Assembly: GCF_037152535.1 (NCBI RefSeq)
Contig: NZ_JBBCMA010000001.1
Location: forward strand, 1,488,001 to 1,552,000
Length of the DNA stretch: 64,000 nucleotides
Direction: 5' to 3'
Source of the DNA: Leclercia sp. AS011
GTDB taxonomy: Bacteria; Pseudomonadota; Gammaproteobacteria; Enterobacterales; Enterobacteriaceae
This document shows positions 36,536-44,839 of this stretch, in pieces (position 1 is the stretch's first letter; every line of letters starts with the position of its first letter). A model generated the notes under the pieces. That model was not told the origin of the DNA and searched no databases. It saw nothing but the letters and a program-made list of their open reading frames with translations. Made by a program: the position numbers and the translations under genes.

Positions 36536-37171
36536 TTACTCGAAGTAGACGCCCGGGTTTTCGGACAGGGAGACGAAGGTTTTCGACTCTTTGTCCAGGG
36601 CGCGAATGTCCCCGCTTTCGATATCGTAAACCCAGCCGTGCAGGCGGATAGCGTTGTTACGCAGGCCGACCGCCACCGACGGGTGGGTTTTGATGTTGCT
36701 CAGCTGGGCGAAGACGTTTTCCTGCACCATGGCGTTGACCTTGTCGGTCGGGGTGTCCCAGGTTTTATTCTCCACCACCGCTTTGGCGGCATCGGAGTAA
36801 CGCAGCCAGTGCGACACGGCCGGCATCGGCTCGAGGTTGGCGTTGTCGGCAATTGCCTTCATAGCACCGCAGTTGGAGTGGCCGCAGATCACGATATCGG
36901 TGACGCCCAGCGCCACTACGGCATATTCGATGGTGGCGGAGACGCCGCCCGGCTCTGGTCCGAAAGGTGGCACGATGTTACCCGCATTACGAATGACAAA
37001 GAGCTGTCCCGGCTCCTGCTGGGTGACTAATTCCGGCACCAGACGGCTGTCAGAACAGGAGATGAACAGCGCTTTGGGATTCTGGCTGGAGGCCAGACTG
37101 CGGAACAGGTCTTTACGTTGCGGAAAAACTTCTTTTTGAAAGCTGAGAAAACCTTCAATGATATGTTGCAT
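36536..37171 (-). CDS. cynT: Beta-class carbonic anhydrase, CynT type
   Basis: 211 residues. Zinc ligands in [11 protein letters not shown] (Cys, Asp/Arg dyad) and CGHSNCGAM (His, Cys). Alignment by eye is far closer to E. coli CynT ([16 protein letters not shown], [39 protein letters not shown]) than to Can. CynT regenerates bicarbonate used up by cyanase, but no cynS or cynX is near. It may serve another bicarbonate demand. Convergent with the bicupin gene and downstream of the MBL-fold gene on the same strand. Confidence 0.88.
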   Translation of the reverse strand: MQHIIEGFLSFQKEVFPQRKDLFRSLASSQNPKALFISCSDSRLVPELVTQQEPGQLFVIRNAGNIVPPFGPEPGGVSATIEYAVVALGVTDIVICGHSNCGAMKAIADNANLEPMPAVSHWLRYSDAAKAVVENKTWDTPTDKVNAMVQENVFAQLSNIKTHPSVAVGLRNNAIRLHGWVYDIESGDIRALDKESKTFVSLSENPGVYFE

Positions 37172-37214
37172 AGCAAAGTCTCATTTTTTTGTGATTGTAC
37201 AGGCATGATCGAGA

Positions 37215-38027
37215 TCACGGTTTTTCGAGTTTACCCACCGGGCCCGAGTTCAGACAAGCAATATATTTCTGCGCCGACCGCATGACAATCTCCCGCGCGT
37301 GGGCGGAAATGTTCTGCCCTTCAAAGGCCCCGTAGAGCCGTTCGAAGCGCACATCGTCCAGACGGGCGGCGATCCTGCTTACCTCACTGGCCGGCAGCGG
37401 CAGCATATTCGGGTAGCTCCACATAAAGGAGACCGCGTCTTTTCCCGGGGTCACCTGCAGGATATCCCCGGCCAGCACTACACCCCCGTCAAAATTCCAG
37501 TGCAGCACCGTACCCCCGGCAAAGTGGCCGCCCAGCCGCAGCAGCCTGACCTGCGGGGCAATCTCAAGGGCATCCCCCTCCCAGAAGCGCAGGGCGGGAC
37601 TGTCGCGCATCACCCACTGGCGATCGCTGGCATGCAGATACACCGGGGCATCAAAGGCCGCGGCCCAGTCCTGCATGGTGGTGTAGTAGTGCGGGTGGGA
37701 GATGGCAATGGCGTCGATCCCGCCCAACGCCGTCACCAGATCATGGGTGGCGGGGTCGAGGTTGGCGATGCAGTCCCACAGCACGTTCCCCTGCGGGGTA
37801 CGCAGCAGGATCGCCCGCTGGCTGATGGCAAAGGTGGGAACGGTTTTGATGCTCAGCAGATTCTCTTCGAGCTGCTGCCACTTGTTGCTGTGGGTGGCGG
37901 TCAGGGTGCTGAAATCCACCCACGCCTGCCCGGTCGCGGGCACGTACTGGCGTTCATCTTCGCAAATGGCGCACTGTTGCGGTTCCACGTCATAGGACGT
38001 GCCGCAGGTTTTACAGAGGACGATCAT
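37215..38027 (-). CDS. Metallo-beta-lactamase-fold protein with N-terminal zinc-ribbon-like motif
   Basis: 270 residues. It starts with two CxxC pairs, VLCKTCGTSY and QQCAICED, like a small zinc ribbon or rubredoxin-like knuckle. An MBL fold follows from about 50: SHPHYYTTMQDW in place of the usual HxHxDH, GGHFAGGTVLHW, and LAGDILQVTPG. The Asp-His part of motif 2 is missing, so the metal site is non-canonical. Function unknown. Preceded by GAGACCTC region with AGGAGACCTC as ribosome site. Confidence 0.75.
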   Translation of the reverse strand: MIVLCKTCGTSYDVEPQQCAICEDERQYVPATGQAWVDFSTLTATHSNKWQQLEENLLSIKTVPTFAISQRAILLRTPQGNVLWDCIANLDPATHDLVTALGGIDAIAISHPHYYTTMQDWAAAFDAPVYLHASDRQWVMRDSPALRFWEGDALEIAPQVRLLRLGGHFAGGTVLHWNFDGGVVLAGDILQVTPGKDAVSFMWSYPNMLPLPASEVSRIAARLDDVRFERLYGAFEGQNISAHAREIVMRSAQKYIACLNSGPVGKLEKP

Positions 38028-38151
38028 GAGGTCTCCTTAGCCGGATAAGAGATGAGTATGGCAAGGATTATCCTTATGTGCGCTGGGGTGCCTCACTCCC
38101 TTGTTTTGCTCTATAATACGACCTGGAACAAAAACCGAACAAAGCAGGTAA

Positions 38152-38295
38152 ATGATGGAAATTGATCTCAACAATCTGGTGTTTGACGGGCTGGATGAAG
38201 CGGAAGAACGTAACGCAGAACGCCTTGAAGATGCGGATAAAAAAGCCCAGGCGATTGTAGCGGACGATGACTGCGGCGACGCCTGCAAGATCTGA
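38152..38295 (+). CDS. Small acidic Cys-containing protein
   Basis: 47 residues (46 if the second ATG at 38155 is used). It starts MMEIDLNNLVFDGL, continues as a charged, Glu/Asp/Lys-rich helix and ends DDDCGDACKI with two cysteines four apart. AGCAGGTAA precedes the start, TATAAT lies 35 bases upstream, and a strong terminator starts four bases after the stop, so it looks like a complete one-gene unit. I do not recognise the family. The C-terminal Cys pair next to acidic residues could bind a metal or be redox active; this is inference. Confidence 0.75.
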   Translation: MMEIDLNNLVFDGLDEAEERNAERLEDADKKAQAIVADDDCGDACKI

Positions 38296-38298
38296 TGT

Positions 38299-38329
38299 AA
38301 AAAGCCCCGGCGATCGTCCGGGGCTTTTT
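38299..38329 (+). terminator. Terminator of the small acidic protein gene
   Basis: AAAAAGCCCCGG / CCGGGGCTTTTT with a seven-base loop; symmetrical A and T flanks make it bidirectional for the convergent heme-binding-like gene. Confidence 0.92.
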
Positions 38330-38366
38330 GCCGGGTGGCGCCTTTCGCCTTACCCGGCCTACAACA
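38330..38366. repeat. REP-type palindromic element
   Basis: GCCGGGTGGCG, a short CTTTCG centre and CTTACCCGGCCTAC match the enterobacterial REP consensus (GCCGGATGGCG...CGCCTTATCCGGCCTAC). It sits between convergent genes, the usual place for REPs. No second copy is obvious in the window. Confidence 0.8.
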
Positions 38367-38388
38367 CTACCCCTAGGCCGGAAAATGA

Positions 38389-38871
38389 TTACGCTTTCGT
38401 CATAGCCTCAATCGCTTGCTGGGCGCAGGCTTCATCCAGATGCCCACCCGGCGCGCCGCCAATCCCGATGGCCCCGATCACTTCATCCCCTTCCTTCACC
38501 GGCAAACCACCGGCCAGCAGCAGCAGACCCGGGATATCACGCAGGTTCTGAGCCCCCGCGTTGCTTTGCGCGGACTCCATTACCTTGCCTGAGGCATTTT
38601 TGGTGCTGAGCGCGGTAAAGGCTTTCATCTCGCTGGCTTTCAGGGTGTGCGGACCGGCATTGTCCGTGCGCTGTACCGCTTTAACCACCCCGGCACGATC
38701 CACCACCGTGACGCTGACCTGATAATTTTTGGTCGTGCAGGCCTGAATAGCCGCGCTGGCTAACGCGTTCGCCTGGGTCAGGGAGAGATTCTTTTGCGTC
38801 ACGGACTGGGCCTGCGCCGATACGCTGACCATCCCGACCACACAGACTGCTGCCATCATTAACTTTTTCAT
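38389..38871 (-). CDS. Exported GlcG/HbpS-like (DUF336) heme-binding family protein
   Basis: 160 residues. A Sec signal peptide (1-22, ending SAQAQS) leads into a single HbpS/GlcG domain: LTQANALASAAIQACTTKNYQVSVTVVDRAG, a helix with KAFTAL, then DIPGLLLLAGGLPV and GAIGIGGAPGGHLDEACAQQAI. HbpS of Streptomyces binds heme and modulates a sensor kinase; GlcG is of unknown function. The two-component genes just upstream on the same strand make a sensing role plausible here. AGGAT serves as ribosome site. Confidence 0.85.
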   Translation of the reverse strand: MKKLMMAAVCVVGMVSVSAQAQSVTQKNLSLTQANALASAAIQACTTKNYQVSVTVVDRAGVVKAVQRTDNAGPHTLKASEMKAFTALSTKNASGKVMESAQSNAGAQNLRDIPGLLLLAGGLPVKEGDEVIGAIGIGGAPGGHLDEACAQQAIEAMTKA

Positions 38872-38948
38872 CGCACATCCTCGGGTAAGTGGAAACAGAT
38901 GCAGCGTACCGAAGCGGGCGAAGGAATGTTATTCGGTTGACTACGGGG

Positions 38949-39572
38949 TTATCCTGGTAGTTCTACGGATTGCAATTTGTCATATTCCCGGATGGCCTGT
39001 ACCAGGCTGGCGACCCCCAGCTTGAGGAACACCGCTGCCCGGTGCGCTTCCACCGTTCGCGGCGAGAGGTTGAGTCGGGCGGCGACCTCTTTATTACTGC
39101 TCCCCTCCATCAGGGCCAGCAGCACCTCGTGTTCCCGGGCAGTGAGCTGCTCAAACAGCGCCCTGACCCGCCTGGCCTCCTGCCAGCGCCCCACCCGCTG
39201 CTGGCTCTCGGCCAGCGCGGCGGCGATGGATTCAATCAACTTGTCGGCATCCAGCGGCTTGGTGAAAAACTCAAACACCCCGTTATGAAACGCCCGGCGA
39301 CAGGCATCGATGGTGCCGTGGCCGGTCATCAGGATCACCGGCAGCAGCGGCCAGGGCCATGCCCCCTCCTCCAGCCAGGCCAGCCCGCCTTTACCCGGCA
39401 TGCGCATATCCAGCAGCAGGCAGCCGGTCAGGGCCTTCTCCTCGCCGTGAGCAGCGGTGAAGGCGGCAATACTCTCGTAAGGCTCAACGCGCCACTTCAT
39501 CCCGGAGAGCAGAAACACCAGCGACTCCCTGACCGAGGCATCATCGTCAATTAACCAGATGACGTTATCCAT
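38949..39572 (-). CDS. FixJ/TtrR-type response regulator
   Basis: 207 residues from the ATG at 39572, with GGGAG upstream; it overlaps the kinase stop by eight bases. Receiver domain 1-120 with Asp9-Asp10, phospho-acceptor Asp55 (LLLDMRMPG), Thr83 and Lys105. LuxR/NarL-type helix-turn-helix about 138-185 (LTAREHEVLLALMEG, SNKEVAARLNLSPRTVEAHR). This FixJ subfamily often answers kinases that sense dicarboxylates, oxygen or tetrathionate. Probable targets are neighbouring genes, such as the exported protein or the ABC transporter; not shown by sequence. Confidence 0.92.
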   Translation of the reverse strand: MDNVIWLIDDDASVRESLVFLLSGMKWRVEPYESIAAFTAAHGEEKALTGCLLLDMRMPGKGGLAWLEEGAWPWPLLPVILMTGHGTIDACRRAFHNGVFEFFTKPLDADKLIESIAAALAESQQRVGRWQEARRVRALFEQLTAREHEVLLALMEGSSNKEVAARLNLSPRTVEAHRAAVFLKLGVASLVQAIREYDKLQSVELPG

Positions 39573-40893
39573 TTTTCTGACTCCCGTGATAAGCAAACTG
39601 CAACCGGACCCTGGCCCCGCCTTCCGGGGGGTTATCCAGCGTCAGGGTGCCATTCATTCTGGTGACTAACGACTCCGTTAAGGTCATGCCCAGGCCGATA
39701 CCGCCCTGCCGCCCGCTATAGAAGGGCATAAAGGCGTTATGTAAGGCATCCGGGGTAAAGCCCGGCCCGCCGTCGGTAATCTCAATCTGAATGAACTCCC
39801 CGCTGCGCTGGCTGCGGATGTGTACCCAGCCCGCCGCTCGCTCCTGCTGCGCCTGGATGGCGTTGCTGAGGATGTTATGCAGCACCTGCTCCAGCCACAG
39901 CCGGTCGGCGCAGAGAGTGCGGGCATCCGGGGCAAAATCATGGGTAAGACGGACGGGACTGGCGGTGCGCTCGTGCTCCAGCAGGTTGCCCACCTGTTGC
40001 CAACAGCGGGCCAGATCCACCTCGACGAGGTCCACCCTCTCCTGAGTAACATGTTCCCGAAAGCGGGTCAGCAGCTCGCCTATTCGCTGGGTTTGCACCA
40101 GCGCCGAGCCGAGAGCCTGAGAGACCGCCTCGGGGTTACCCTGCCGCAGCTGACGCTGCGCCCCCTGGATCCAGGTCTGGACCGCGGTCAGAGGCTGGTT
40201 GATCTCATGCACGATGCCCGCAGTGATCTCCCCCAGGGTATTGAGCCTGGCATGCTGGTAATAGCGGGCGCGCTGGTCGGCGTTTTGCCGCTGCTTACGC
40301 TGCCAGAGGATCACGCCGCCTGCCGCCATCACCACGGCCCACCCCAGCCAGAGCAGAAAATGCGGCACCAGGGCCACGTTCAGCCACGCCGGTCGGGCGT
40401 CGGCCCGCAGAATAAAGGGTTGGGTGTGCTGAGTGAACTGGCGTTGCCAGTGCCAGAAGGCCTCCGTCGGCGGCGGCGAGGCGTCGCCGCGGAGATCCAG
40501 GCTGAGGCGGGTAAAATGCGGCCAGGCACCGATCACCGACCGGGTATCAATGAGTACCCGGATCTGTCGCCAGGGGTTGTAAAGCCAGTACTGCCTGTCG
40601 CCCACGGGTTCAACCCGCGCGGCGTCGAGGGCACGCCCCTGGGTCTTTTGCAGGTCGAGGATTTGCGGGAATTTTTTACGCAGCGCCGCCAGTTCTTCGT
40701 CGCCATTTAACAGCGGCAGCACCGATTCGTTCTGCGTCAGAACCGCCCCCGCCTCGGCAAAGGCCGCGGCAAACTCCCGGTCCAGATCCCAGAACTGACG
40801 GCGGATCTGTTCGGCATACAGCAGCACGCTGCTCAGCAGGCAGGCAATCAGCCAGATCAGAAATCCACGTTGTAAAAATTTTTGGCTGTTCAT
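39565..40893 (-). CDS. Membrane sensor histidine kinase
   Basis: 442 residues. TM1 about 9-27, a periplasmic sensor region about 28-172 without a recognised domain, TM2 about 173-197, then the kinase core. The H-box is TAGIVHEINQPLTAV with His229, the N-box LHNILSNAIQA, and the G boxes ITDGGPGFT and GGIGLGM. The HEINQPL form is typical of DctB/FixL/TtrS kinases paired with FixJ-like regulators. The kinase gene comes first and overlaps the regulator. Ligand unknown. Start has a poor ribosome site. Confidence 0.92.
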   Translation of the reverse strand: MNSQKFLQRGFLIWLIACLLSSVLLYAEQIRRQFWDLDREFAAAFAEAGAVLTQNESVLPLLNGDEELAALRKKFPQILDLQKTQGRALDAARVEPVGDRQYWLYNPWRQIRVLIDTRSVIGAWPHFTRLSLDLRGDASPPPTEAFWHWQRQFTQHTQPFILRADARPAWLNVALVPHFLLWLGWAVVMAAGGVILWQRKQRQNADQRARYYQHARLNTLGEITAGIVHEINQPLTAVQTWIQGAQRQLRQGNPEAVSQALGSALVQTQRIGELLTRFREHVTQERVDLVEVDLARCWQQVGNLLEHERTASPVRLTHDFAPDARTLCADRLWLEQVLHNILSNAIQAQQERAAGWVHIRSQRSGEFIQIEITDGGPGFTPDALHNAFMPFYSGRQGGIGLGMTLTESLVTRMNGTLTLDNPPEGGARVRLQFAYHGSQKNG

Positions 40894-40976
40894 TCATTTA
40901 TCTGACGCGAGAAAAGACGCCAGAGACCTTAGCAGGAAGCTAAGCGGGGGACAAAACTTGCGGTGATTTTTGGATG

Positions 40977-41072
40977 TTAGCGTCCAGAATGGCGGGGCGT
41001 GCGCGGGATCACGCACACCTCGTTCCAGTAGGTTTCCCGCACGTGGCGGTGTTCAGCGTTGCGTTTGCTCAT
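40977..41072 (-). CDS. Possible 31-residue basic peptide
   Basis: MSKRNAEHRHVRETYWNEV... ends PRHSGR. Its ATG lies in the last 20 bases of the 53-residue gene, in another frame, and would need coupled translation. It is basic and short, with no known relative. It may be chance; the main support is position. Confidence 0.3.
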   Translation of the reverse strand: MSKRNAEHRHVRETYWNEVCVIPRTPRHSGR

Positions 41073-41214
41073 GGAACCACTCCGGGTCGATGTTGGCGAT
41101 GTCCACGCCATACAGGCTGGCAACCGGCAAAATGGATTCAATAATACGCTGCGCGCTGTTCTCTTCCGGTTTCGCGGCAAAAAACCGCCGTAACGTACTC
41201 ATCAGTTTGCCCAT
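41053..41214 (-). CDS. Small hypothetical protein, 53 residues
   Basis: Starts MGKLMSTLRRFFAAKPEENS at 41214 with GAGG at nine bases; MRNRAMGKL or MSTLRR are alternatives. Amphipathic and mostly helical in look, basic at the N-terminus, ending DPEWFHEQTQR. I do not recognise the family. It stands alone between the divergent kinase and transporter genes on the minus strand. Compact composition and a usable ribosome site support it moderately. Confidence 0.5.
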   Translation of the reverse strand: MGKLMSTLRRFFAAKPEENSAQRIIESILPVASLYGVDIANIDPEWFHEQTQR

Positions 41215-41456
41215 TGCCCTGTTCCTCATCTGTTCAGTATGTATGCAGTAAACCAGCAATCTGGCGCGGCGAGAAATGCCGATTCCGGCAGAAGATGTGC
41301 GCGGATCGCAAAAGCAGCTCTTCTTTTTACCGGTCGGTAACAGGCTGTTCACTAATGATTTTTTTCACATAGCAAAGACGATATTGGCATTTGGCGGCCA
41401 GGGACGGTTATGGGAGCGTAGCAGGACAAAACAAAAAAACAGACTCAGAGGATACT

Positions 41457-42275
41457 ATGGCAACATACAAAAAACTGGCACTGGCATTGAGTTTGCTGGC
41501 CGCAGGTGGGATTGCTTCGACGCAGGCGCTGGCAGACCAGCTGGCCGATATCAAGGCGGCAGGGGTGGTGAAAGTCGCAACCTTCGACGCTAACCCGCCG
41601 TTCGGCTCGATAGATGCAAAAAGCCACGACATCGTCGGCTATGACGTGGATTTCGCCAAAGCGCTGGCGAAAACCCTCGGGGTGAAGCTGGAGCTGGTCG
41701 CCACCAACCCGGCTAACCGTATCCCGCTGCTGCAGTCGGGCAAGGCGGATCTGATCGTGGCGGATATCACCATCACCCCGGAGCGGGCCCAGGTGATCGA
41801 TTTCTCCACTCCCTACTTCGTGACCGGGCAGCAGTTCCTGGTTCCGGCCAAAGGGGCGGATAAACTGGAGGCCTACAGCAAGGCGCGAATCGGGGCGGTC
41901 AAAGGCACCACCGGGGAGCAGGCGCTGCATCAGCGCTTCCCGCAGTCCCGCGTGCTCTCCTATGACGATATCCCGCTGGCGCTGACGGCGTTGCGCAACG
42001 GCAACGTGCAGGCGATCACTCAGGACAGCACCATTCTGGCCGGGCTGCTGGCCCAGGCCCCGGACAAAGCCAACTTTAAAATTCTTCCTGACCTGCTGAG
42101 TAAGGAGGAGATCGGCGTCGGGGTGAAGAAAGGGGAAACCGCGCTGCTGAAAGTGGTGAACGACGAGCTGGTGAAGCTGGAGAGTAACGGCGAGGCGGCG
42201 AAGATCTACGACGTCTGGTTTGGTCCACAAACCCCCTCCCCGCAGCCGCGCGCCTTTAAAATAGAAGCCCAGTAA
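41457..42275 (+). CDS. Polar amino acid ABC transporter, periplasmic binding protein
   Basis: 272 residues from the ATG at 41457 ([12 protein letters not shown]). Signal peptide 1-26 (ending ALA). Family 3 solute-binding protein like GltI/Fli[66 protein letters not shown] and [17 protein letters not shown]. Binds an amino acid or similar small polar solute; the ligand cannot be told from the motifs. First gene of a four-gene operon with an ATPase and two permeases. Confidence 0.92.
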   Translation: MATYKKLALALSLLAAGGIASTQALADQLADIKAAGVVKVATFDANPPFGSIDAKSHDIVGYDVDFAKALAKTLGVKLELVATNPANRIPLLQSGKADLIVADITITPERAQVIDFSTPYFVTGQQFLVPAKGADKLEAYSKARIGAVKGTTGEQALHQRFPQSRVLSYDDIPLALTALRNGNVQAITQDSTILAGLLAQAPDKANFKILPDLLSKEEIGVGVKKGETALLKVVNDELVKLESNGEAAKIYDVWFGPQTPSPQPRAFKIEAQ

Positions 42276-42276
42276 T

Positions 42277-43092
42277 ATGCTGTCAGGTTTATTTTCACGC
42301 TCCGCGGCACCTGCCGCGGATTTTTCACATCTGGCGCAGGCCAGCGTCACCTTTTCTGAGGTGGCAAAACGCTACGGCGACCGCCCGGTGCTGAAAGGCA
42401 TCAATCTCAGCGTCACGCCGGGTGAAGTGGTGGCTATTCTTGGCCCTTCGGGCTCCGGGAAATCGACGCTGATCCGCCTTATTAACCAGCTGGAAACCCT
42501 CACCTCAGGCGACATCCTGATCGACGGCAAATCGACGCGTCAGCTTAGCCGCCAGGCATTGCGCCAGCTGCGCAGCCGGGTTGGGTTTGTCTTTCAACAG
42601 TTCAACCTCTACAGCCATCTGACGGCCCGGCAAAACATCGCCCTGGCGCTGAAGCACGTTCACGGCTGGCGGCCCGCCGAGGCCGACACCCGCGCTGAGG
42701 CGCTGCTGGCGCAGGTGGGCCTGCCGGATAAAGCCGATCATTATCCGGAGGCCTTATCCGGCGGACAGCAGCAGCGGGTGGCGATCGCCCGGGCGCTGGC
42801 CTCCTCGCCGCAGATCATCCTGTTTGATGAGCCCACCTCGGCACTCGATCCGGAGATGATTGGCGAAGTGCTGCTGGTGATGAAGGCCCTCGCCCACAGC
42901 GGGATCACCATGATTGTCGTCACCCATGAGATGCAGTTTGCCCGGGAGATTGCCGACCGGGTGGTGTTCATCGACGGGGGGCATATTCTGGAGGTGGCTC
43001 CGCCGGAGCAGTTCTTCCAGCATCCCACTCATCCGCGCACCCAGCGTTTTCTGCAGAAGGTGCTTAACCCGCTGCATCCGGGAGGCGCGTGA
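42277..43092 (+). CDS. Polar amino acid ABC transporter, ATPase
   Basis: 271 residues, starting one base after the binding-protein stop. An extra N-terminal tail (1-28) precedes a GlnQ/GltL-type ATPase: Walker [11 protein letters not shown]-loop [12 protein letters not shown], signature LSGGQQQR, Walker [13 protein letters not shown] and switch His in VVTHEM. Energises import of the solute captured by the protein before it. Confidence 0.95.
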   Translation: MLSGLFSRSAAPAADFSHLAQASVTFSEVAKRYGDRPVLKGINLSVTPGEVVAILGPSGSGKSTLIRLINQLETLTSGDILIDGKSTRQLSRQALRQLRSRVGFVFQQFNLYSHLTARQNIALALKHVHGWRPAEADTRAEALLAQVGLPDKADHYPEALSGGQQQRVAIARALASSPQIILFDEPTSALDPEMIGEVLLVMKALAHSGITMIVVTHEMQFAREIADRVVFIDGGHILEVAPPEQFFQHPTHPRTQRFLQKVLNPLHPGGA

Positions 43093-43859
43093 TGCCGCCC
43101 CTCGACTGGCAAGGGGTGCTGACCGGCCAGCCCTTGCAGTGGATCCTCTCCGGTTTTCTCACCACCCTGTGGGTGACCCTGGCGGGAATGGTGGTCGCCA
43201 GCCTCATCACCCTCGCCTGTCTGGGATTGCGTCTCGCCGGGGGACGCATCGGGGCGAAAATCGTCGCCGCGTGGATCTCGCTGTTTCGCAATACCCCCCT
43301 GCTGGTGCAGCTCCTGTTCTGGTATTTCGCCGCCTGGAACGGGCTGCCTGCGGATTTGCGCACCTTTGTGATGGACGATCACCCCTGGTCGGTGCTGCCG
43401 GGCCAGGTCTGGTGGTTCACGCCGGAGTTTCTCTGCTCCGCCTGGGGGCTGGGGGTCTTTACCTCCGCCTTTTTGACCGAGGAGATTTCCGCCGGGCTGC
43501 GCGCCGTGTCGGCCGGGCAGCGGGAAGCCGCCCTGGCGCAGGGCTTTTCCGCCTGGCCGCTGCTGCGCTACATCCTGCTGCCGCAGGGGCTGGCGAACGC
43601 CTGGCAGCCGGTGGTGGGTCAGTATCTTAACCTGATGAAACTCTCGTCGCTGGCGAGCGGGATTGGCTTTGCGGAACTGACCTACCAGGTGCGGCAGATC
43701 GAGAGCTATAACGCCCACGCCCTGGAGGCGTTCAGCGTCGGCACGGTGCTGTACCTGCTCAGCGGCGTGGCGATGGGCGTCCTGCTGACGAAACTGGGTC
43801 CTGCACGCGAACGGCGGCAAAGAGCCGCGCTGATTCCCCGGAGTGAAAAGAAATGCTAG
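43092..43859 (+). CDS. Polar amino acid ABC transporter, permease 1
   Basis: 255 residues; its ATG overlaps the ATPase stop (TGATG), with GGAGG upstream. About five helices and the HisMQ-type permease signature (EEISAGLRAVSAGQREAALAQGFS, the EAA loop that docks the ATPase), with SLFRNTPLLVQLLFWYFAAW. Works as a pair with permease 2. Confidence 0.93.
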   Translation: MPPLDWQGVLTGQPLQWILSGFLTTLWVTLAGMVVASLITLACLGLRLAGGRIGAKIVAAWISLFRNTPLLVQLLFWYFAAWNGLPADLRTFVMDDHPWSVLPGQVWWFTPEFLCSAWGLGVFTSAFLTEEISAGLRAVSAGQREAALAQGFSAWPLLRYILLPQGLANAWQPVVGQYLNLMKLSSLASGIGFAELTYQVRQIESYNAHALEAFSVGTVLYLLSGVAMGVLLTKLGPARERRQRAALIPRSEKKC

Positions 43860-44539
43860 CCGGATTCACTGTGATTACCGATAACCTGGATTATCTGCTC
43901 TGGGGGCGGGCCGCGGCCGGGCAACCCGGCGGCGTCTTGCTGACGCTGATGATGGCCTTCGGCGCGGCGGCGCTGGCGTTACCCGGCGGGATTGCGCTGG
44001 CGGGGCTGGCGTGGCGATTTCCGGGCGTCATACGCAGCACCCTGTTTCTGTGGGCCGAGATCATTCGCGGTATTCCGCTGATATTTGTCATTTTCTGGCT
44101 GTGGTATCTGCTGCCGTTGATGACCGGCGGCGATCTCCCCGGGGCGCTGACCGTGACCCTGGCGCTGGCGTGGTTTACCGCCGCCGCGGTGATGCACTCG
44201 GTGCTGGCCGGGCTGCGGGCGCTGCCTGCCGGGCAGGTTGAGGCAGCGCAGGCGCAGGGGTTTGGCGCGCTGCAAACGCTCGTGTGGGTGCTGCTGCCGC
44301 AGACGTTGCGCAACACCTTACCTTCGCTGCTGGGGATTTTTATCAGCCTGCTGAAAGATACTTCGCTGGCCTTTATCGTCAACGTCCCGGAGTTGACCAC
44401 CGTCGCAGGCCAGGTCAACAACCGGGTGCAGATCTACCCGGCGGCTATCTTTGTCTTTACGGGGGTGGTCTATTACCTGCTGTGCTGCGGAATTGAACAG
44501 CTGGCAAAACGCTGGCAGGTTAACCGGCCAGCGCTTTAA
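43853..44539 (+). CDS. Polar amino acid ABC transporter, permease 2
   Basis: 228 residues, overlapping permease 1 by seven bases. HisMQ family: EIIRGIPLIFVIFWLWY, EAA loop LRALPAGQVEAAQAQGFG and SLLKDTSLAFIVNVPELT. Its 3' end overlaps the convergent fumD stop by 20 bases, with no room for a terminator between them, which suggests the transporter was inserted next to fumD. Confidence 0.93.
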   Translation: MLAGFTVITDNLDYLLWGRAAAGQPGGVLLTLMMAFGAAALALPGGIALAGLAWRFPGVIRSTLFLWAEIIRGIPLIFVIFWLWYLLPLMTGGDLPGALTVTLALAWFTAAAVMHSVLAGLRALPAGQVEAAQAQGFGALQTLVWVLLPQTLRNTLPSLLGIFISLLKDTSLAFIVNVPELTTVAGQVNNRVQIYPAAIFVFTGVVYYLLCCGIEQLAKRWQVNRPAL

Positions 44540-44729
44540 CGACGGTTTCCATCGCCTGGGTGGTTAATTCACTGCGTTGCACCCGCTGGTTCGCCAGCGC
44601 GGTGCGCAGGACCCCGGCGATCACAATATGTTTCGGCTCCTGCCCGAGATCGCGCATCTCCAGCACCACTTTACCTACCACGCGACACATCTCCTGATAC
44701 AGCGCTTCGTCTTTGGTGACATTGCCCAT
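44520..44729 (-). CDS. fumD: Fumarase D (YdhZ)
   Basis: 69 residues from the ATG at 44729 (MGNVTKDEAL), the E. coli YdhZ start; an ATG at 44786 lies in the terminator. Nearly identical to E. coli FumD in YREMCRVVGKVVLEMRDLGQEPKHIVIAGVLRTALAN. FumD was reported to have fumarase activity in vitro although it is tiny. In K-12 it is the immediate neighbour of pykF; here six genes now lie between. Confidence 0.93.
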   Translation of the reverse strand: MGNVTKDEALYQEMCRVVGKVVLEMRDLGQEPKHIVIAGVLRTALANQRVQRSELTTQAMETVVKALAG

Positions 44730-44786
44730 GACCTTCACTCCATTGCCTGAAAACGCCAGCTTAAAGCATTCATTAGCCTTATACAA

Positions 44787-44822
44787 AAAAGAAGCCCGGC
44801 GAGAGACTCACCGGGCTTTTTA
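44787..44822 (-). terminator. Terminator after the methionine transporter operon
   Basis: Stem AGCCCGG / CCGGGCT with inner complementarity GAG/CTC; on the minus strand it is followed by TTCTTTTTT, so it ends the metNIQ-like operon before fumD. Confidence 0.85.
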
Positions 44823-44839
44823 AACGCAGAATCAGGGGA

